Positions 10,850 to 26,100 of a stretch of 64,000 nt of DNA are shown here, one piece after another (position 1 is the stretch's first letter; the number at the start of each line of letters is the position of its first letter). Origin of the DNA: Membranipora membranacea (lineage: Eukaryota > Bryozoa > Gymnolaemata > Cheilostomatida > Membraniporidae); assembly GCA_914767715.1 (NCBI GenBank), contig OU612065.1, positions 4,216,001 through 4,280,000 of the forward strand, written 5' to 3'. The position numbers and the translations under genes were made by a program. The notes under the pieces were generated by a model, which was not told the DNA's origin, ran no database searches, and was given only the letters and a program-made list of their open reading frames with translations.

Positions 10850-13800
10850 ATGAGTGGGGTTAAGATATTTGGTCGAAATGTGGTGTGTCCGGCAGTGGAA
10901 GAAGATTCGAGTAGCTCTACTATATCAGCTGAAGCCACATCATCTAGTGCGAGATTAAAAACGCCAGTTCAACAGCACCTCGTTCTTGAGGAACCCGATT
11001 CACCACAAAACAAATCACCAAGCCACACCAGACAAAATGGCAAAAATGGATATACAAATGGCAAAGCGAGCTTCATCTATAATGGACAGGTTATATCAAT
11101 GGCCCAGCCAACTGGTTCCTCGTCACGCCGTAATGACTCAGCACACTCAAGGCGCAGGGAGTCTTGGATAAGTCAAGCGCAACGCATTTTTCCCAAGTTC
11201 TGCTTCAACAGGAACAGCTGTCAACTCCAATTTGACGATGACAGTCTCGAGCAATTCTACAGGATATACTCGAGCAAACAGAACATTTTACACTTTTTGT
11301 CGATACTCATTTTTAATCTCAGTTTTGCGATAATCCTTGTTATGCTGACAGCATTCAGCTATAGCGATAGTAAGATACCAAGCCTCGTTATGATATCCAC
11401 CTCACTGATTATAACCTCCGGCACACTAGTGGCCTACAAAAGGAACCTGATTGCTGGTACAACTCTCGTTGCCTTATCCTATCTTTTATGGTTACTTATA
11501 TTACTACAAATATTTGTGAAGCTATTAGGAAGCTCTAACCTGTCCAAACACTACACAGGGGACACCACTGTGTGGTTACTGTTACTCTGCTACTTCTCTT
11601 ACATTGTCTTACCAGCTAAGCGAGTTTACTGTCTGGCGCTCAGCATATCTGTAAATCTTGTCCATATATCAGTCCTATTAATACACTGCGAGCTTGGGAC
11701 CTCCTGTGAGAAAGAATACGTCCAAAAAAGTCAGGTAAATGTAAACACGTAAAAAGTAATCACACAGCACGAGCTAAATATGCTCATGTCAATGGTACCA
11801 TTTACAGGCCACCTGAGAAAGCTTGTATGAGCTCAGATGATGCCGTTGATGTTTTGAAATAACTGTATGACAAATTAAAACACTGAGCAGTAAATTTGGG
11901 CAGATGTCTTCTCCTTGTCCCCATGAGCTTGAAAGAACGTTTTTAATTTCTTGAGCCCAATGCTAATTCACTTGTAAATCATTCTGCTCTCATTAAATTT
12001 CAGACATGCCTTGTTGTTGTATTTTATTTCATTTCTAATTATTCACCGATTTGTAATGAGACAGTGAATCAGTATTCATTTCAATTTCAACATCCATGAC
12101 TCCTGGTTGAAAGCGGTTAACCAAATATAATTTTCCTCAGACATCGATTAAATTTGAGGCGTCAATTGGAGCATTAAAACAAAGTAATAAGACCCGCTAT
12201 CGATGTCTGTAGATCAAATCACATATTCTTCCTTATTACACAAAGGCTGACCTGCAGCAGTAGCACTTTATTTGCACCTTATATCAAAGTTGGGATGGAG
12301 TCAGGCAGACTAAGGCTTGAAGTAGATGGCCTGACTTTATAGTGTTTTGTTATTCCTCACAGGTTATTGGGTGTTTATTCCTATATGCGATCATCAACAT
12401 ACTTGGGTATATGACAGCATACCTAGCTGAAAAAAATCAGCGGAGATCTTTTCTAGAAATTAAGGAGTCGATAATTGGAAACGCCTTTATTGAAGAACAA
12501 CTGCTGGAACAGGTAAAAAATAAAATCAGAACCCAAGGTTATTGTTTGTCTGCATTGTCATGGGATTGTTAGGACCGATCGTCAATATATATAGTAGGCT
12601 AGACAGCTTTTAGTATAACCTTCTGTTGGTAGTGCTCTCGTCCCCTCGTGTCATCTCTGAACTTTGTTTCATATCATCATGGGCAGTAAACTTTTCTTGT
12701 TGACAAAAGTTAACATCAGAGTAAAACCATTGCATTCAAAAAGGTGAGGTAAGTTATTCTCTGCCAGAAATATCAATGCATTCTTCCCATTTATAGCATT
12801 TTTCACATATTATTACCATTATATGAGCTACATGCACACATCACATTACGAAATTTGAGAGCAATATTTTATCAAACTTGACAATCATCCTTTCTAACCA
12901 TGAGAAAATGTTTTGTCTCAGCCAAGCCAAGAACACACACACAAAACCAGACATAAGAAAGCCACATCCACATGATAACTGACTGTTATCAATGATAAAT
13001 ATCAATGCTGTCGCTACATCTGATGCCGATCTGATAATGAGGTCTCAATGCCTATTTTGGTTGTTTTCCCAGGAAGAATTGCTCATATCAGTGCTACCTC
13101 GTCATATAGCCAGCAATATGATGGCAGATATAGTAGGCAAGATCAAACATGAGAGATTTAGAAAGATGTACATGACAAGGCATGAGAATGTGAGGTATGA
13201 TCAACAATCAGTATGTTGTTGTTTCCCTGGGCATGAATGGAAGCATAATTTATTCCATCTCAAGGAGCCCTGTTCATTGGGATGTTAGATGTGTTTCCCT
13301 ACAAAAATTTGAGGTTATCATGCATTCTTTTAGACTATCAATATGCTGAGCTCAATAAGGCCGAAATAGCTTTTGTAATATAAAAGGAAACCCGTTAAAC
13401 AACTCTCTCCATAATTCTTGTTCAGGCATTAGTCTCTCATTGGTCCGAACAAGGGTAATGCTGTTGTTTTTATCATTTCAGCATTCTCTTTGCTGATATA
13501 GTTGGGTTCACCACCATGTCATCAGTGAAGTCTGCCAGCGAAGTCTGTTCCTTACTCAATCAGCTCTTCACTACATTTGATGACTTAGCAGAGGTGAGAA
13601 CAAGAGTAGTTGCTTTCACAAACAAAGAAGTAAATGTAATCTCATGTCCGAGACTGCTGACAATCTGAGAAGCTCACACAGGATTCAGGTCCATGAAAAG
13701 ATGTCAAGTTATATTGGAATCAATAACGTCTGGCAACTTTAGTAAATGAGTTGCCCTTGGCAATATATGGTTGGTTATTTTGCAAAAAATCAGTTGTAGT

Positions 13801-16800
13801 TTTGACTGGGTATTTTGATTCTTATTATTTTTACATCTAGAAATTTCACCAGCTGAGAATAAAGATTTTAGGAGATTGTTATTATTGTATAAGCGGAGCC
13901 CCGGAGCCTCGGTCTGATCATGCTGTACTCTGTGTGCATATGGGTCTCAACATCTGCGAGGCAATCAAGTAAGTCAATCATACAGGACTGCATCTGTTTT
14001 GTTTAGAGCCAAGAACTGTGGGTCACTGCTGGGCACAGTATTTTGCCAATTACTTAATTCGAAAAATCCGTCTTCTGGGTAATGCTATTGAATTCTTGAT
14101 TTGCTTCTGTCGCTGTTCTGATACCCCCAATATGTGACTATACTAGGTCAGTGAGAGCTCAATCAGATTGTGATGTCGATATGAGAGTAGGAATCCACAC
14201 AGGGAAGGTGCTCGGAGGCGTGATCGGACAGAAACAGTGGCAGTACGATGTGATGAGTATCGAAGTGAGCGTAGCCAACCAGATGGAAAGTCTGGGTGTA
14301 CCAGGAAAAGTACATATTTCCCAGGCTGTTGTAGACAATCTCGGCGGTCAGTTTGAGCTGGAAAAACGAGGAAAATTAGAAGGGCATCTTATTGAGGATA
14401 TGAACACTTACTTGGTGAAATCAGTACTAAAAAATGTAAGTTTGAACTTTATGTCTGTAGTCATACGCAGTCATTGTAATAGCCGATAAAGTTTTCTGGA
14501 AAATTCCAACATAATAGTACACGTTACTTTTACTGTAATTGACTCCGAACCTTTTATCGTGCTTCACAAGGTATTAATGTAATTCACTCACATGTTTCAT
14601 TTTCACAAATCCAGTATCCTCAGGGGACACACGATGAGAACACAACTGCTCATGAGGATGATGACTTGGATAGCCTGGATGATGCAGTAAGTCTGACATG
14701 TAATGTTTCGAGTTACCTAAACTAGAGAGTGGTTAAATTGGACTTTGTGTTAAAAATGTAGGCAACCTTACCCTGGAATTTGCATCCAATTATTAAACTG
14801 GCAACGTTTGAGTCTGAGTCATTTGTCTAACAAATTAAGCCAGAAACAAAAAATATAAAATAAATAATTGAAATAATAGTCATCAAATATCTCAACCATA
14901 AGCTGCAGACAGGTATGGTGTCCATCTATATTTTAGACAGTTTTCAGCTGCCATGATACCTAACAAAGACGACATTTATAGACATTCTGGTGTAAATTGG
15001 CTACTGCAACAATTTTGATAATGACAGGCCTTGCTTTCTTAGCGATTTCATGAGAACAGAATGTCCCATTCATCTAGAAGGCTTTGACACCCTGCCAAAG
15101 ACCTAATCCTCAAAATTCAAGGAATGAAACAATGTATCCCTACTTCAGGTGGAAGCTCCAAAAGTTTCAACTGTATCTGATCGTAGTACTGGAGTAAACA
15201 GTCAACTTTATCGTGAAATGATGAAGAAGAACAAGACAAACAGGTATGAGGGCTTGATTGCCAACAGTAATTAGGAGACTGAACTTTGACAGTATACCAA
15301 GTGGTGAGACTCTTCGGGACATTTAAAGATTACTGCTCCTCTGAGATTCTATGTCAAAACATAAATCACAATTTTCACTACTCTGTGTGCGTGATGTTCA
15401 TTTAAGATGACGATGAATTATCATGTTTTTAGTGTGATGCTAGAAAAGTCAAAATCGATAGCTTTGTGGTTTGCTGACAAAAACCTGGAAGTTTCTTATC
15501 GACAAAAGGAGATACAGCGCTGTGGTCTGAACATGTGTGCTTTAGAGCTTGTGCTCGTTATTAACTTCATAATCTATCTCAGTGTCTACGACATGTAAGT
15601 GCAGCAGAATGAAAATAAAATTCATGAGGAATTAACCAAATAATTTAATATGCAAAATAGTCAGTCATTGGTTGACTACTAGAAATAAGAAACTAAAAAA
15701 CATCACTATATTTTTAATGCACCCAAGTTCCAGGATTTTATAGGATGGAAAACTGAACAAGCTCTTTATTATTCTTACTACATATTTATTGTATCGATAT
15801 GGGTGTGTCTTAACCAAGACTACAACAGTTACAAGACCAACTGAGATGTATAAACACAAGCAGAAACTAGTACATGCAATGGTATCGAATCAGTATATAT
15901 ACTAGGCCTTTTTCATTCATCATGAAAGGCATCCGTATTTTTCTTTACAGAACATTGCGAACCCTTTTACCATACGTCATTGGAACACTTCTCGCAATAC
16001 CACTTCGAGTTTTGTCATTTGGCTCCCACCTCACCACCAGACATAGCTGCAGAAGTGATTGTCTCCTCTTCCTACAGAAGATAGATAATCAGAGGCACAT
16101 CATCACTGTAATAGCAACACTTATAACATACTCAGCCCACATCGTCTCATTTGTGAGTAACGTGCAAGGCTAACAGTGCTAAGTTACAAAGCTTTTCAGG
16201 GATTTCATTTAAAAATTGTTTTGGAAATGATAGCGTAAGTGTGTGTACACATTTTCCCTGCCTGTCCCACGGTTTGAAACTAATTTGCATTTGATCAGCG
16301 ATATGGATTGATTAAAAATTTATCTGATGGCTTAGGCTAGGAAAAGCTGTGTTTGGTTAAAAAAGGCCACAGTGTGACTGGAAAGCAGTGGTAAATTATT
16401 AGATTTGCATACATATTTGTCATACCCAGTACCCTCCGTAAAAACAAAACTTCATATATGAGGATCAAAGGGATCGATGCAGTATCTCTGACAATAATGT
16501 TCACTGTTTAAGATTTTAATTAGAATTTAACTAGCTCATTACCAGTAAAAATACATTTAAAAATGTTGACCATGTCAACCGGTATTCTGAGTGACTATAA
16601 TAATGTAGAGAAATCGGGTGGGCGAATCCTGTGTAATGAGGTTAGTTACAAGGATAATTCCGTATTGAAGGAAAGATACAGACACTGCCGTGTCTATTCC
16701 AACCACCTTGAATCACATTGCTATAATTGTGAATCCCACTTTATATATAGATGAAAGTTGTGAAAACCTCTCAACTCACTGCAGCTCAGTAGCAGAACAT

Positions 16801-19800
16801 TATTGATTAATGTTATCACCTTGATATAATTATTCTATATATTTTTAGTATTTTTATGCACATGAAGATCATTGGACCGACCCTAACCAACTCAATACCA
16901 CAAATACTCTCAGCTCCAATACAACTACAGAACTAATTCACCATCACTCAGGGTCAAAGCCGGAATTCTTTGTCACTGGAATAGCATTGACACTCATAGC
17001 CACTCATTTACTCAACCATATAGGATATATAATCAGAGTGGCGTTCATGGCCTTCATGGCTGTATCATGCTCCTTAGTCATCATTCTCAAACACCGTCAA
17101 ATATTTCTAGATCCAACATCTGAAAGGTAAATGAAAGCTGTGGCAGAGAGTACCAGGTCTAAATGACTGAAGCAGCAGCACAGCTTCATGTGACACATAT
17201 CGGCCGCTATGAGATAATTAACTGGCATCAACACAATGCACCAGTAGGAAGTTATCATTATACACCCTTCCTGAGCAAGTTAAGTCACAGGGTCCTGACC
17301 CGCACTGTAAACGACAGCTCAATTCATATTGAGTAGCTGTCTCACGCCCAATATTGTGTTCGGTTATGTGGACACCTTACTGCTAACCCTGAAGACAATA
17401 AAATATAACGATGCACCCTCGCATACATACATATTTTTTACTTACAGTGTGCTTCTGGCAGAATACAACCATATAAGTGCTGTTGCAGCTTTATGTGGTG
17501 CAGCATTCATCCTCTCCTGCCTTAGCTTTCAGGTGTGTACAGTACTGGATAACCGTATAGGTTTTTTTTCATTTAACACTGAGGTATTACCCGGAAGTTT
17601 ACCCTCCCTGGTTTTACATGATGATGTTGGGTTATGAGGAGTTGCTTCCCTTAACCATCAAGATGAGACCATACTTTAGTTAAGTTTTATATAGAGCAGG
17701 CAACATTTTCTGACACAAGTCCTTTGTTTCAGCTTGTGAAAAATACCGCTAATATCTGCTAAAATTTTAGGTTACAATAATTCTTAAAGACTGCATTTCA
17801 ATCTTTAAAAATTTAATCAAGTTAATTTTAAAATAATATTGAAAAATTACAAACTGCAACGAAATTCATTGTCGGCATGAAAGGTGGCAGAATAAAGGCT
17901 CTAGATTGAAAAAAAAACATTAAATTATAGATATTAAATTAATTAATTCGTATTACAATGGAAAAAAGAAAATGAGTGTTCTCCCTAGTATTTAAACTGG
18001 TTGCAAATATTTCAGGAAATATTCAAAAAAACAAAACTGCAGATCAATACTGTTTCCATTATATATATTATGATAAAATGATATAATTTATAGTTCCGGT
18101 CAGCATAAAATACAAGACAAAAGACAATCACTTTGCATTTTATTGACACCACTCCTATATAACCGCCTGTATGATAATTTGTAAACGCTATATTTTTAAT
18201 TCGTTCAGCAACAACCTTGACAACTCCATATTGAGTGTTGAAATAAGAGCAACTATTTGCCTAAATATCGCTCCCATTCGTTATATCTATTGTTGACCAC
18301 TGATCCGTTTTGTTTCAGAGGGACAAAACTTCCAGAAAGCTGTTCCTCTCTCGAATAGAAAGTGAGAACCAGCGGGACAAGATTGGGAGTCTGAGAGAAG
18401 TTAACCAAAAACTGGTCCACAACATCCTACCTCCATATATAGCAACACAATTTCTCAGGAGAAGAAATAGCAGGGTATGTTAGATATGCACTGGTTCCCC
18501 AAGCAACTTACTTTAAGATATGAAAATAAATTCCATTGGGTGCTTAGACGTCCCCAGAATTTTTAGAGTCATCCGGTTGTTGAACATCAAACACAACTGT
18601 CTTACAACAACAGTATGCACAGGAGAGTTTGAAGGCTCATACTTATAGTCACTATTCTAGGACATTCACATGTATGTGTGAGGTGCAACTAATGCATGTA
18701 ACACTGATGAAAAATCTAGGTTAGTCCCTCTCTATTAAGTTACTGAAGGAGTGTCCTTGGACAATCAATACAAAATTTATCTCTGCCTACAACTCATTAT
18801 TAGCTTATGACCCTTGATCAAAACCCCAGAAGGACTCACAGGTCATGCAATGAGTTAAATTAAATATGCTGCCATCTAAATTTTTTAACTGGAATTATAA
18901 AATGGAACATCAAGAGCAATGTGTGACCGTAGTCGATATACATGAATATTTTTAATATCTTGTTGCATTTAATTTTAGGAGCTGTACAGTGAATGTTACG
19001 AGAATGTTGCTGTTATGTTCATTGGCATTCCACAATTCCAAGCATTTTATTCAGAAGAGCATTTCAATAATGATGGACTAGAATGTATAAGATTCCTAAA
19101 TGAGATCATCTCAGACTTTGATGAGGTGAGTTGAGTATCTCTATCCGATAAAAGAACTGATGTAAGGAACTCAGATCATTGTTAAAATCATCAATTCCGC
19201 AAATGACAATAGTCAGAGACTCACTTTGCTGGTATATATTCAGGATTGTATCGATAAACACGCTACCAACTTCCATTGAACTGGAGACAGCCGTGCTTGA
19301 TAGAATAGATTTGTAAGTCATAATCATTCTGCAGTAGAACAGCTTATATAGCCACATGAGATAGCAACATCAACTATCGCTAATTATACTGCTCAACTAT
19401 CAGCTCATACTAATGACTAATGGTAGTTATTACATTTCAGGTACTCAATGATATACGGTTTAGAGATATATCAAAAATCAAGACCATTGGGTCTACATAC
19501 ATGGTCGCCTGTGGACTGGATGAACAGAAACGATCCTCCACTACTCATACAGATAGAAATGAAAATGTGAGTACAGAAAAATTTCAGCAGTTGCCCCATA
19601 AATAATGTGTGACATGGATTGCTTATCAATAGTTTTTATCAAAATTTCATTGCAACCATCCCGTATATTGGTACGTACAGTTTATTAGCTCGTAGTTTCA
19701 ACCTCATCCTGACTCATTACATCAGTTGGGAGGTAACGCACTGTATTAGATGATGGAACTAAATATGAGTTCAGTGAGAAACACTTGCATGGGGTTACTG

Positions 19801-21190
19801 ACGGTTTGATGTAGCATTTTAACTTGTGGGAAAACTCCATTCCTTCTAGTTTCGAGGCCTGAGTGACTTCATTCGACGCAGCAAAATAAAACCGATGGAA
19901 ATGGTTACTCAGTACTTCTTACACATTATATTATAGTGTACCGACATTACTCTAATAATGCTCATCATATATCAAATAAAAGATATGTACGTAAGTGTAG
20001 GTAGATATTCCATGACCGTACAATGTTTGGTAACTTTTACTTTCATCTTTTTGACAAAATAATAAAGAGATCCTGTCATTTTAACATCACGGTAACGTCT
20101 AAAAAGATGAACAAATCACAATAGTTTAGCATACATTTCTATGTTTACAGGAGTATGATACAGTAGATGCCTTCTCTTTGGATATCGACTCTGGATTGAA
20201 AAGTGCTTCAGAACTCTGCCCATCAAAAAAACATCTGGTCAGATTAATCGAATTCGCGTTAGCACTCCGCGATCAGATGGATAGCATAAATGAGCAATCC
20301 TTCAACACGTTCATGCTGCAGATAGGTATGTGAATATGGAAAAAAAATCCTCAAAGTGAAAGGGAACATCCAGTAACCACCACAGTACCCAACACAGCAT
20401 CAAACTCATTACCAAACTCATACCAACTGTGTCTGACTATAATTGGGCAATTATAGAAGTCGTCACTGAGTGTTGCTGTTAATCTCACTGTTGTTACACT
20501 GCAGACTTGATATACAGGTTATTACATCATAAACAAAAAGTATTTATTTTCAAAGGAATGAACCACGGTCCTATCATAGGAGGAGTTATTGGTGCTCGTA
20601 AACCTCATTATGACATATGGGGTAATACCGTAAATGTAGCAAGTAGGATGGAGACAACAGGAGTTCCTGGAAAAATTCAGGTAATATTTGGTGTAAAATT
20701 AGTCATTGGTGTCAACATTCTTCCACAAAGTATTTGGATGTTAAGCACACTCGTGTTGGTAAGACACTAGGTTTGTAGACTATTTGCGCTTAGACTCAAG
20801 TGACTCAAGATTACCACAAAAATAAAGTCAGTGCACAAAGTTCATTTTATCCCATGAACATCCTGTTGAAGAATTCATTTGTCAGCAACTATGTGTGAGA
20901 GTAAATTATTTGTAACCATTGGGTTCCATTATTACCAAGCTGAAATGTGCAGCTAACTGAAAGTGCACATAAAACTATCACCCATATGTAACCTAGCTTC
21001 TGTAGCCAACTGATTAATCAAATGCTTTTCGATACTTTAGGTAACGAGTGAGTGTGAAATAAAACTGAGGGATCTCTCACTCTACGAGTTCAAACCACGA
21101 GGTCAGATATTAGTAAAGGGCAAGGGTCAACTATCCACTTATTTATTGGACTGTTCACCACGTACTGAAAACTCCCACCTATGGACGTAG
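10850..21190 (+). CDS. Transmembrane adenylyl cyclase (class III, AC9-like C1 domain), 18 exons
   Basis: Makes cAMP from ATP at the plasma membrane. Exons: 10850-11734, 12363-12512, 13073-13194, 13482-13593, 13841-13968, 14147-14435, 14615-14686, 15149-15243, 15433-15594, 15951-16152, 16849-17126, 17448-17532, 18319-18474, 18979-19125, 19441-19566, 20151-20325, 20556-20680, 21041-21190; 1152 aa. Exon 1 encodes a ~130-residue Ser-rich cytosolic head plus five membrane spans; exon 2 gives the sixth and starts the signalling helix. C1: [24 protein letters not shown] and [19 protein letters not shown] carry both metal-binding Asp residues. Exons 9-12 hold the second membrane bundle, with NTT/NTL glycosylation sites in exon 11. 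C2: [27 protein letters not shown] and VKGKG carry the purine-binding Lys/Asp, the Asn/Arg pair and the phosphate-binding Lys. Both halves look intact, so it should be active. The C1 wording ([17 protein letters not shown]) recalls AC9, but the subtype is a guess. Confidence 0.93.
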
Positions 21191-23100
21191 CAAGAACTTT
21201 GAGTATAAAGCGTGGTTAACAACCTAAAGGCAGCAATGCACATGCTTGATGATTAACGGAATCCATTTCGGTGCTGCAATGCTATTTTTTTATTGTGTAA
21301 AGAGATAACTCCTTCCATGGCTGCACAATTTTTGCTATAAATTATTATTTGTATTCAATATGAGTTTTCCGAATACAATTTACAACTAGTTTTGCATCTA
21401 CATTTGTCAGTTATTTATCCAGCAAGATTTCGGCGTTGATCATGTAGCGTCTTTCAATTGCGGAAACTGTGAGAAAAGATTTAAGCGGAGTGTTGAGTTG
21501 TGCGCTTTTATAAAATGAGAGAACGACTCCTTATAATATATTCCCTTTCCCAAAAACTAGGAGGGAAGTGGAACCTTCCTGATTGGTGTAACTAGTCAAT
21601 TGATTGGCTAATCTGATACTGGGGTACATAGATGACCATAAGGAGCTATGGCATATAATACCCGTTATCTTGAAGCTCATAACCATGTTAGTCAATCACC
21701 CGCAATCAGCCACAACCATAAACCTTTAGATATATATCTGCCTGTATCAAAAGACTGAATTATATAATTTATCTAGCTATGACTACTAGGAGTACTCATG
21801 GTAATGTAACTTTTAGAAAACTGTTGCATACAAGCATGCAGTAGCCATTTGATTGCCTATGCGACCCTACAAGTGATAGAGTATTTAAAATATAAACAAA
21901 TTTATTTTATTTGATTTAGGAGAAGTTATCTCGAAAACTTGGAGAAACAACCAATTGATATAAACTATTTTGATATTGCACAATAAGCCAAACCAAGGGG
22001 GTATCCATAACCACTCGGTGACACAACGGGAAAAAATTTCTCCAATGATACAACAAAGTACTGTAACAGGATTTATATCAAAGTCTCTTGATACAAAAGG
22101 GAACAGAAAACAGAGTCAAAACATTTGATAAGACGCATCTGAATGAGAAAAGTTATATGGGTCCAGCCCAGATTGAGAAGTCACATACTCGTGATTCTTG
22201 CATTGCAAAATTGCAGTTAAAGTGTATAGAAGCCTGATTTGGTGAAAATATGATACCACCGAGCACGCCAAATTGTTATAGAACCGCGGCAAATACTTCA
22301 ATTTATACAATACAGCATATTGCATCTTTGAAAACAAGGATAAAAATGATGGAGTATAATAATTGAACATCTTACATTAACAAAGCTACCAATGAGAAAA
22401 AAAACATTAGATAATGTGGATATTGGTAATTTTTACTATGTCTCAGTCATTTATATAGTATTATTATGCCAGTCTGGTTAGTGAGTTAGGTGTGATCGAT
22501 CTAACAGCCACATCTACCTATCATATAAAACCCATACCTCATGATATCGAAAAAAATGCTTAGGGTCATATCTTATAGTTATACCATGTATGTAACAGGT
22601 ATTGAAATAAGTGTGTACATCTAGTTATCTAAAATATTTAATAAAAATATATGCTATATCTATTTTGAAACATATATATGCTGTCATAAAGAGCTGTGTA
22701 TATGGGTCTATATTAGACATTGCAGGGCCCATTATTACTGTTCTCGAATGAATAGATAACAATCAATACCACTACAAACAATCTACACGAAACTGTATGC
22801 TGAGGAAGCCACATTCAGAGAGATCAAACATATACCGATATTTACTGCTAAGATGAGCCGCATTTCAGCTATCTCAGGGTCAGGTATATGTAGGTAACTT
22901 TCTCGACGATTCAATTCTCTCCTTTTTAAGTCCACTTTGATATGGATATGGTTGTAATGTGCTTTACATCTCGTATTTGAATATAAGGCATTAGAGATTC
23001 ACCTGATGATGTTCATAAATAATACACAGATATTAATGGGCCCATTAGTTCCTTGTGTAGACTTACTATATTTCTGATGGTATACATGTTTTACATGAGG
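21191..23100. other. Intergenic between convergent genes; no gene recognised
   Basis: Holds the 3' UTR of the cyclase (+) and of the unknown gene (-). AT-rich, with several ATATAT tracts. I found no convincing exon on either strand; the 84-codon minus frame at 22116-22370 shows no family features. Confidence 0.45.
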
Positions 23101-26100
23101 TTAATGACGGTTGAACTGTTGACTAAACGGATAGCCGGTATGCTCGTGTCTACCAATATCTGACTGAGTGGGCACAACTCCAACTCCACCACCTAAATAA
23201 CCAAATGTATATAACATGCAAAGAGCACAAGGCAACAGAAGAAGAAGTAGCTGTACTTAACTGGAGACAGAGCATGATAACAGTATGTACAGTTTCCTTA
23301 TCTAGAGGTGAGAACAACGCTAAGCAGTGTTAATGATAAATTCATTCACACTTAATACTCTACATGACAGCTAAACTAGTATCTATACATGTGAATACTT
23401 AGAAACAGTAGGAGTAAGGGACCTCTTGTGGTGTTTTCTTCATATGTTCACTTTCATAATATGCAAAATTTTATTATCCTGAAGAAGTTTTAACACCATG
23501 GACTCAACTCAGTTCAAGCCGGAATACTGAAATTACTCCATGATTTGTGTCAGTTCAGTCATAAACAACCTTCTAACATAATATGAAATATGTTTGAAGG
23601 TCTGTTAGTAGTCAGGGTAGAACAAGCATAAAAGCCACTGACCTATTGGGCGCCACACTGGATCACTATGTGTGGAGACTATTGGCTGATGTTGCATTCT
23701 GATATCTGAAGACTGAGATCCATCACCACTCGACCAACAGCTGGAGAGATGAGCAGGTAACATCCATGTATTCTACAAATGAAATATCTCTAACTACAGG
23801 AACACAACTACAGGTACAACTACTAAGGCCAAAGTAACAATCATGTACATGAATAAAATGAATAAAAGGAGGTTGAGAGAGAAATGGGGAAGGGGGCTAC
23901 TGTGCATTGGATCTATCCTACAATATTCACTAGTATTAGCTTAGCAACCAGGCCAAGTATTATTGAATTTATGGGTTAAAATATTGATAAATTTTAATTT
24001 AAATTTCTAGAGTTATTCTATGAGTTATTCACCAAAATCAAACGAAGTTAATATCAAACAAATTTTCGTTTAGCGAGAAAGTGAAACTTCAAAACCAATT
24101 AAAATTTAAAATTCTGCAGGGTATGTGGAAAGAGTGTTTCTCACAATATCACCCATATGTCTCTCATAGAACAAAGAAATTAAAAATCTCAAGCATAACC
24201 AAAAATGGGAATGGTGAAACAGAGGGATATGTACACAAAAAGGTGGTGATTACATCCCCAGATTGGATGACATAGAGAATGGCTTGAGAAATCTTACTGT
24301 CCTACAAACTTACCATAGCTGAAGAAGAGGGTATACTGCCAGCAGCAGGCGCTGTTAGAGTTCGAAATATCTGTTTATTACCGCTGCTGTCATAGCTGGA
24401 ACGCCTGTAATCAACATAAAGGCACAGACAACTATGAGATGAAAAGTTAAGCTATTCTCAAAACTACAATTTTCTGACAAAAATAAGCGATACGATATGA
24501 TTTTTGGAGACATATACGCATGTGATACCCTAGTCTGAGCCCCCCCCCCCCCCCCAGGCTAGTGATACCCGATATGATACTCTGAACTATCTGTCTGTCT
24601 GTATTATACAAATCATACAGATGAGCGTAGATTTACCTGATTTGATTTTGAGGGAAATATTGCTGAGTAGGAAGGTTTGTAGACTCGTCTCCACTGCTAG
24701 GCTCTGACTCATGTGACCTAAATATGAGATATCAGTAAATACATTAAATGGGCCATCGGAGTCTAATGTTTAATTCTGTCTCTCTCTTTATTCTCCAAAA
24801 GATATATTTTGAAGGAGTTATACTAATAGGTTGCACCGTCACACTCAATAATCTGGCATCCGCCAGATCTTTTGCAGACAGAGTCCGATTGTAAATGATA
24901 AAGTCGCAGGCTTTTGAATATTCACGAATGACCCACTGTAAAACTGTATTAATGATCACAGATCTCACCAGATATTATCTTTGTTGCCTCCGAGTGACCA
25001 GTTACTGAACGGTAACGCTGCAACACTCGGTACTGGATTGCTTGCTGCTGTCTCAAGAGGAAGTTTTCTTGAGTTATACCCTCCTGTGACCGGCGTATAT
25101 AAGGATCCACCAGCTCCAGTAGGCATACATGACTCATCATCCTTCTGGAAAAAAAGTAAGTCAAGTGTATATGAGGGAAGTGAAATACAGGACATTGTTA
25201 TGATCAGAGTGATAAAAAATTCCTCATTTCCATGTCTCCAAGGTCATTTAGCTGCTGATGTCTACAAATCCAAATAACTATCATTGAATACAAATTATTG
25301 GGAATACAAAGTGGATAATGAAAATTGAGTTAAACTTAATGAGTCTGATAGAGCATGTTTATTCTTTTTATCAGCCAGGCCATGGGTAGGTAGATAATGA
25401 TATCACAAGCACATCCTGTCATTAAGCATTGTCTTTAAGGGTTTGAGCTGTAGTTTGACTTACCTTTGAATTTGCATATAGCTGCCAGTCTGAATGATGT
25501 CGCACAAACTGTGTGGTCTGAGTGTCGGCCACCGATGGCTCTTGATCTGAGAGTGGTTTGATGGTTGAGGGGAGCGGTGAGGAGTGTTGATTGGATAAGG
25601 GCTGCTTTGAGACATGCGCCAGGCTTCTATTGATTGGCGGAGGAGAGGTTTTGACGGGTAGCATACGAAGAGGTGTTTGTGTCAAAGATAAAAAGTCTAT
25701 GATTGAACTCATATCCTGGTCTGACGGAACCTGGTAATTGCCTGCAATAAATATTGCTGATTAACACACTGGATAATTTGTGTTGGGTAGTTAGACTAGT
25801 TACAGACTAGTATTTTCAGTTTAGAATCCAAATTAAGGAGTCCTGTCAATTTCAATGGTCATATTCTTATTCTGCAAAACCCGAGTAATTTAGAAAATAA
25901 TTCTGATGGTACCATTATCCCAAGAGAAGTTTCCGGAAAAGCTGTGAAATTTAGTCGTCACAATCCAATAAATTCATTGAGATGACTGATGTTATTTTAA
26001 ATGGTTGTTGTGACTAAGGTTTCATCTGCAACAGTCCTTTTTAGAACTGTCTTGGTTATTCTTGGCTATTCTAAAAGAACTGTGTGATAGAGTAACTGAA

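Noticed and set aside
23731-23731. Alternative acceptor (CTCTCCAG) for exon 7 of the unknown gene
   Set aside because: A better pyrimidine tract, but it leads to a stop after five codons. The upstream TTTGTAG acceptor keeps the phase and joins to the well-formed last exon.
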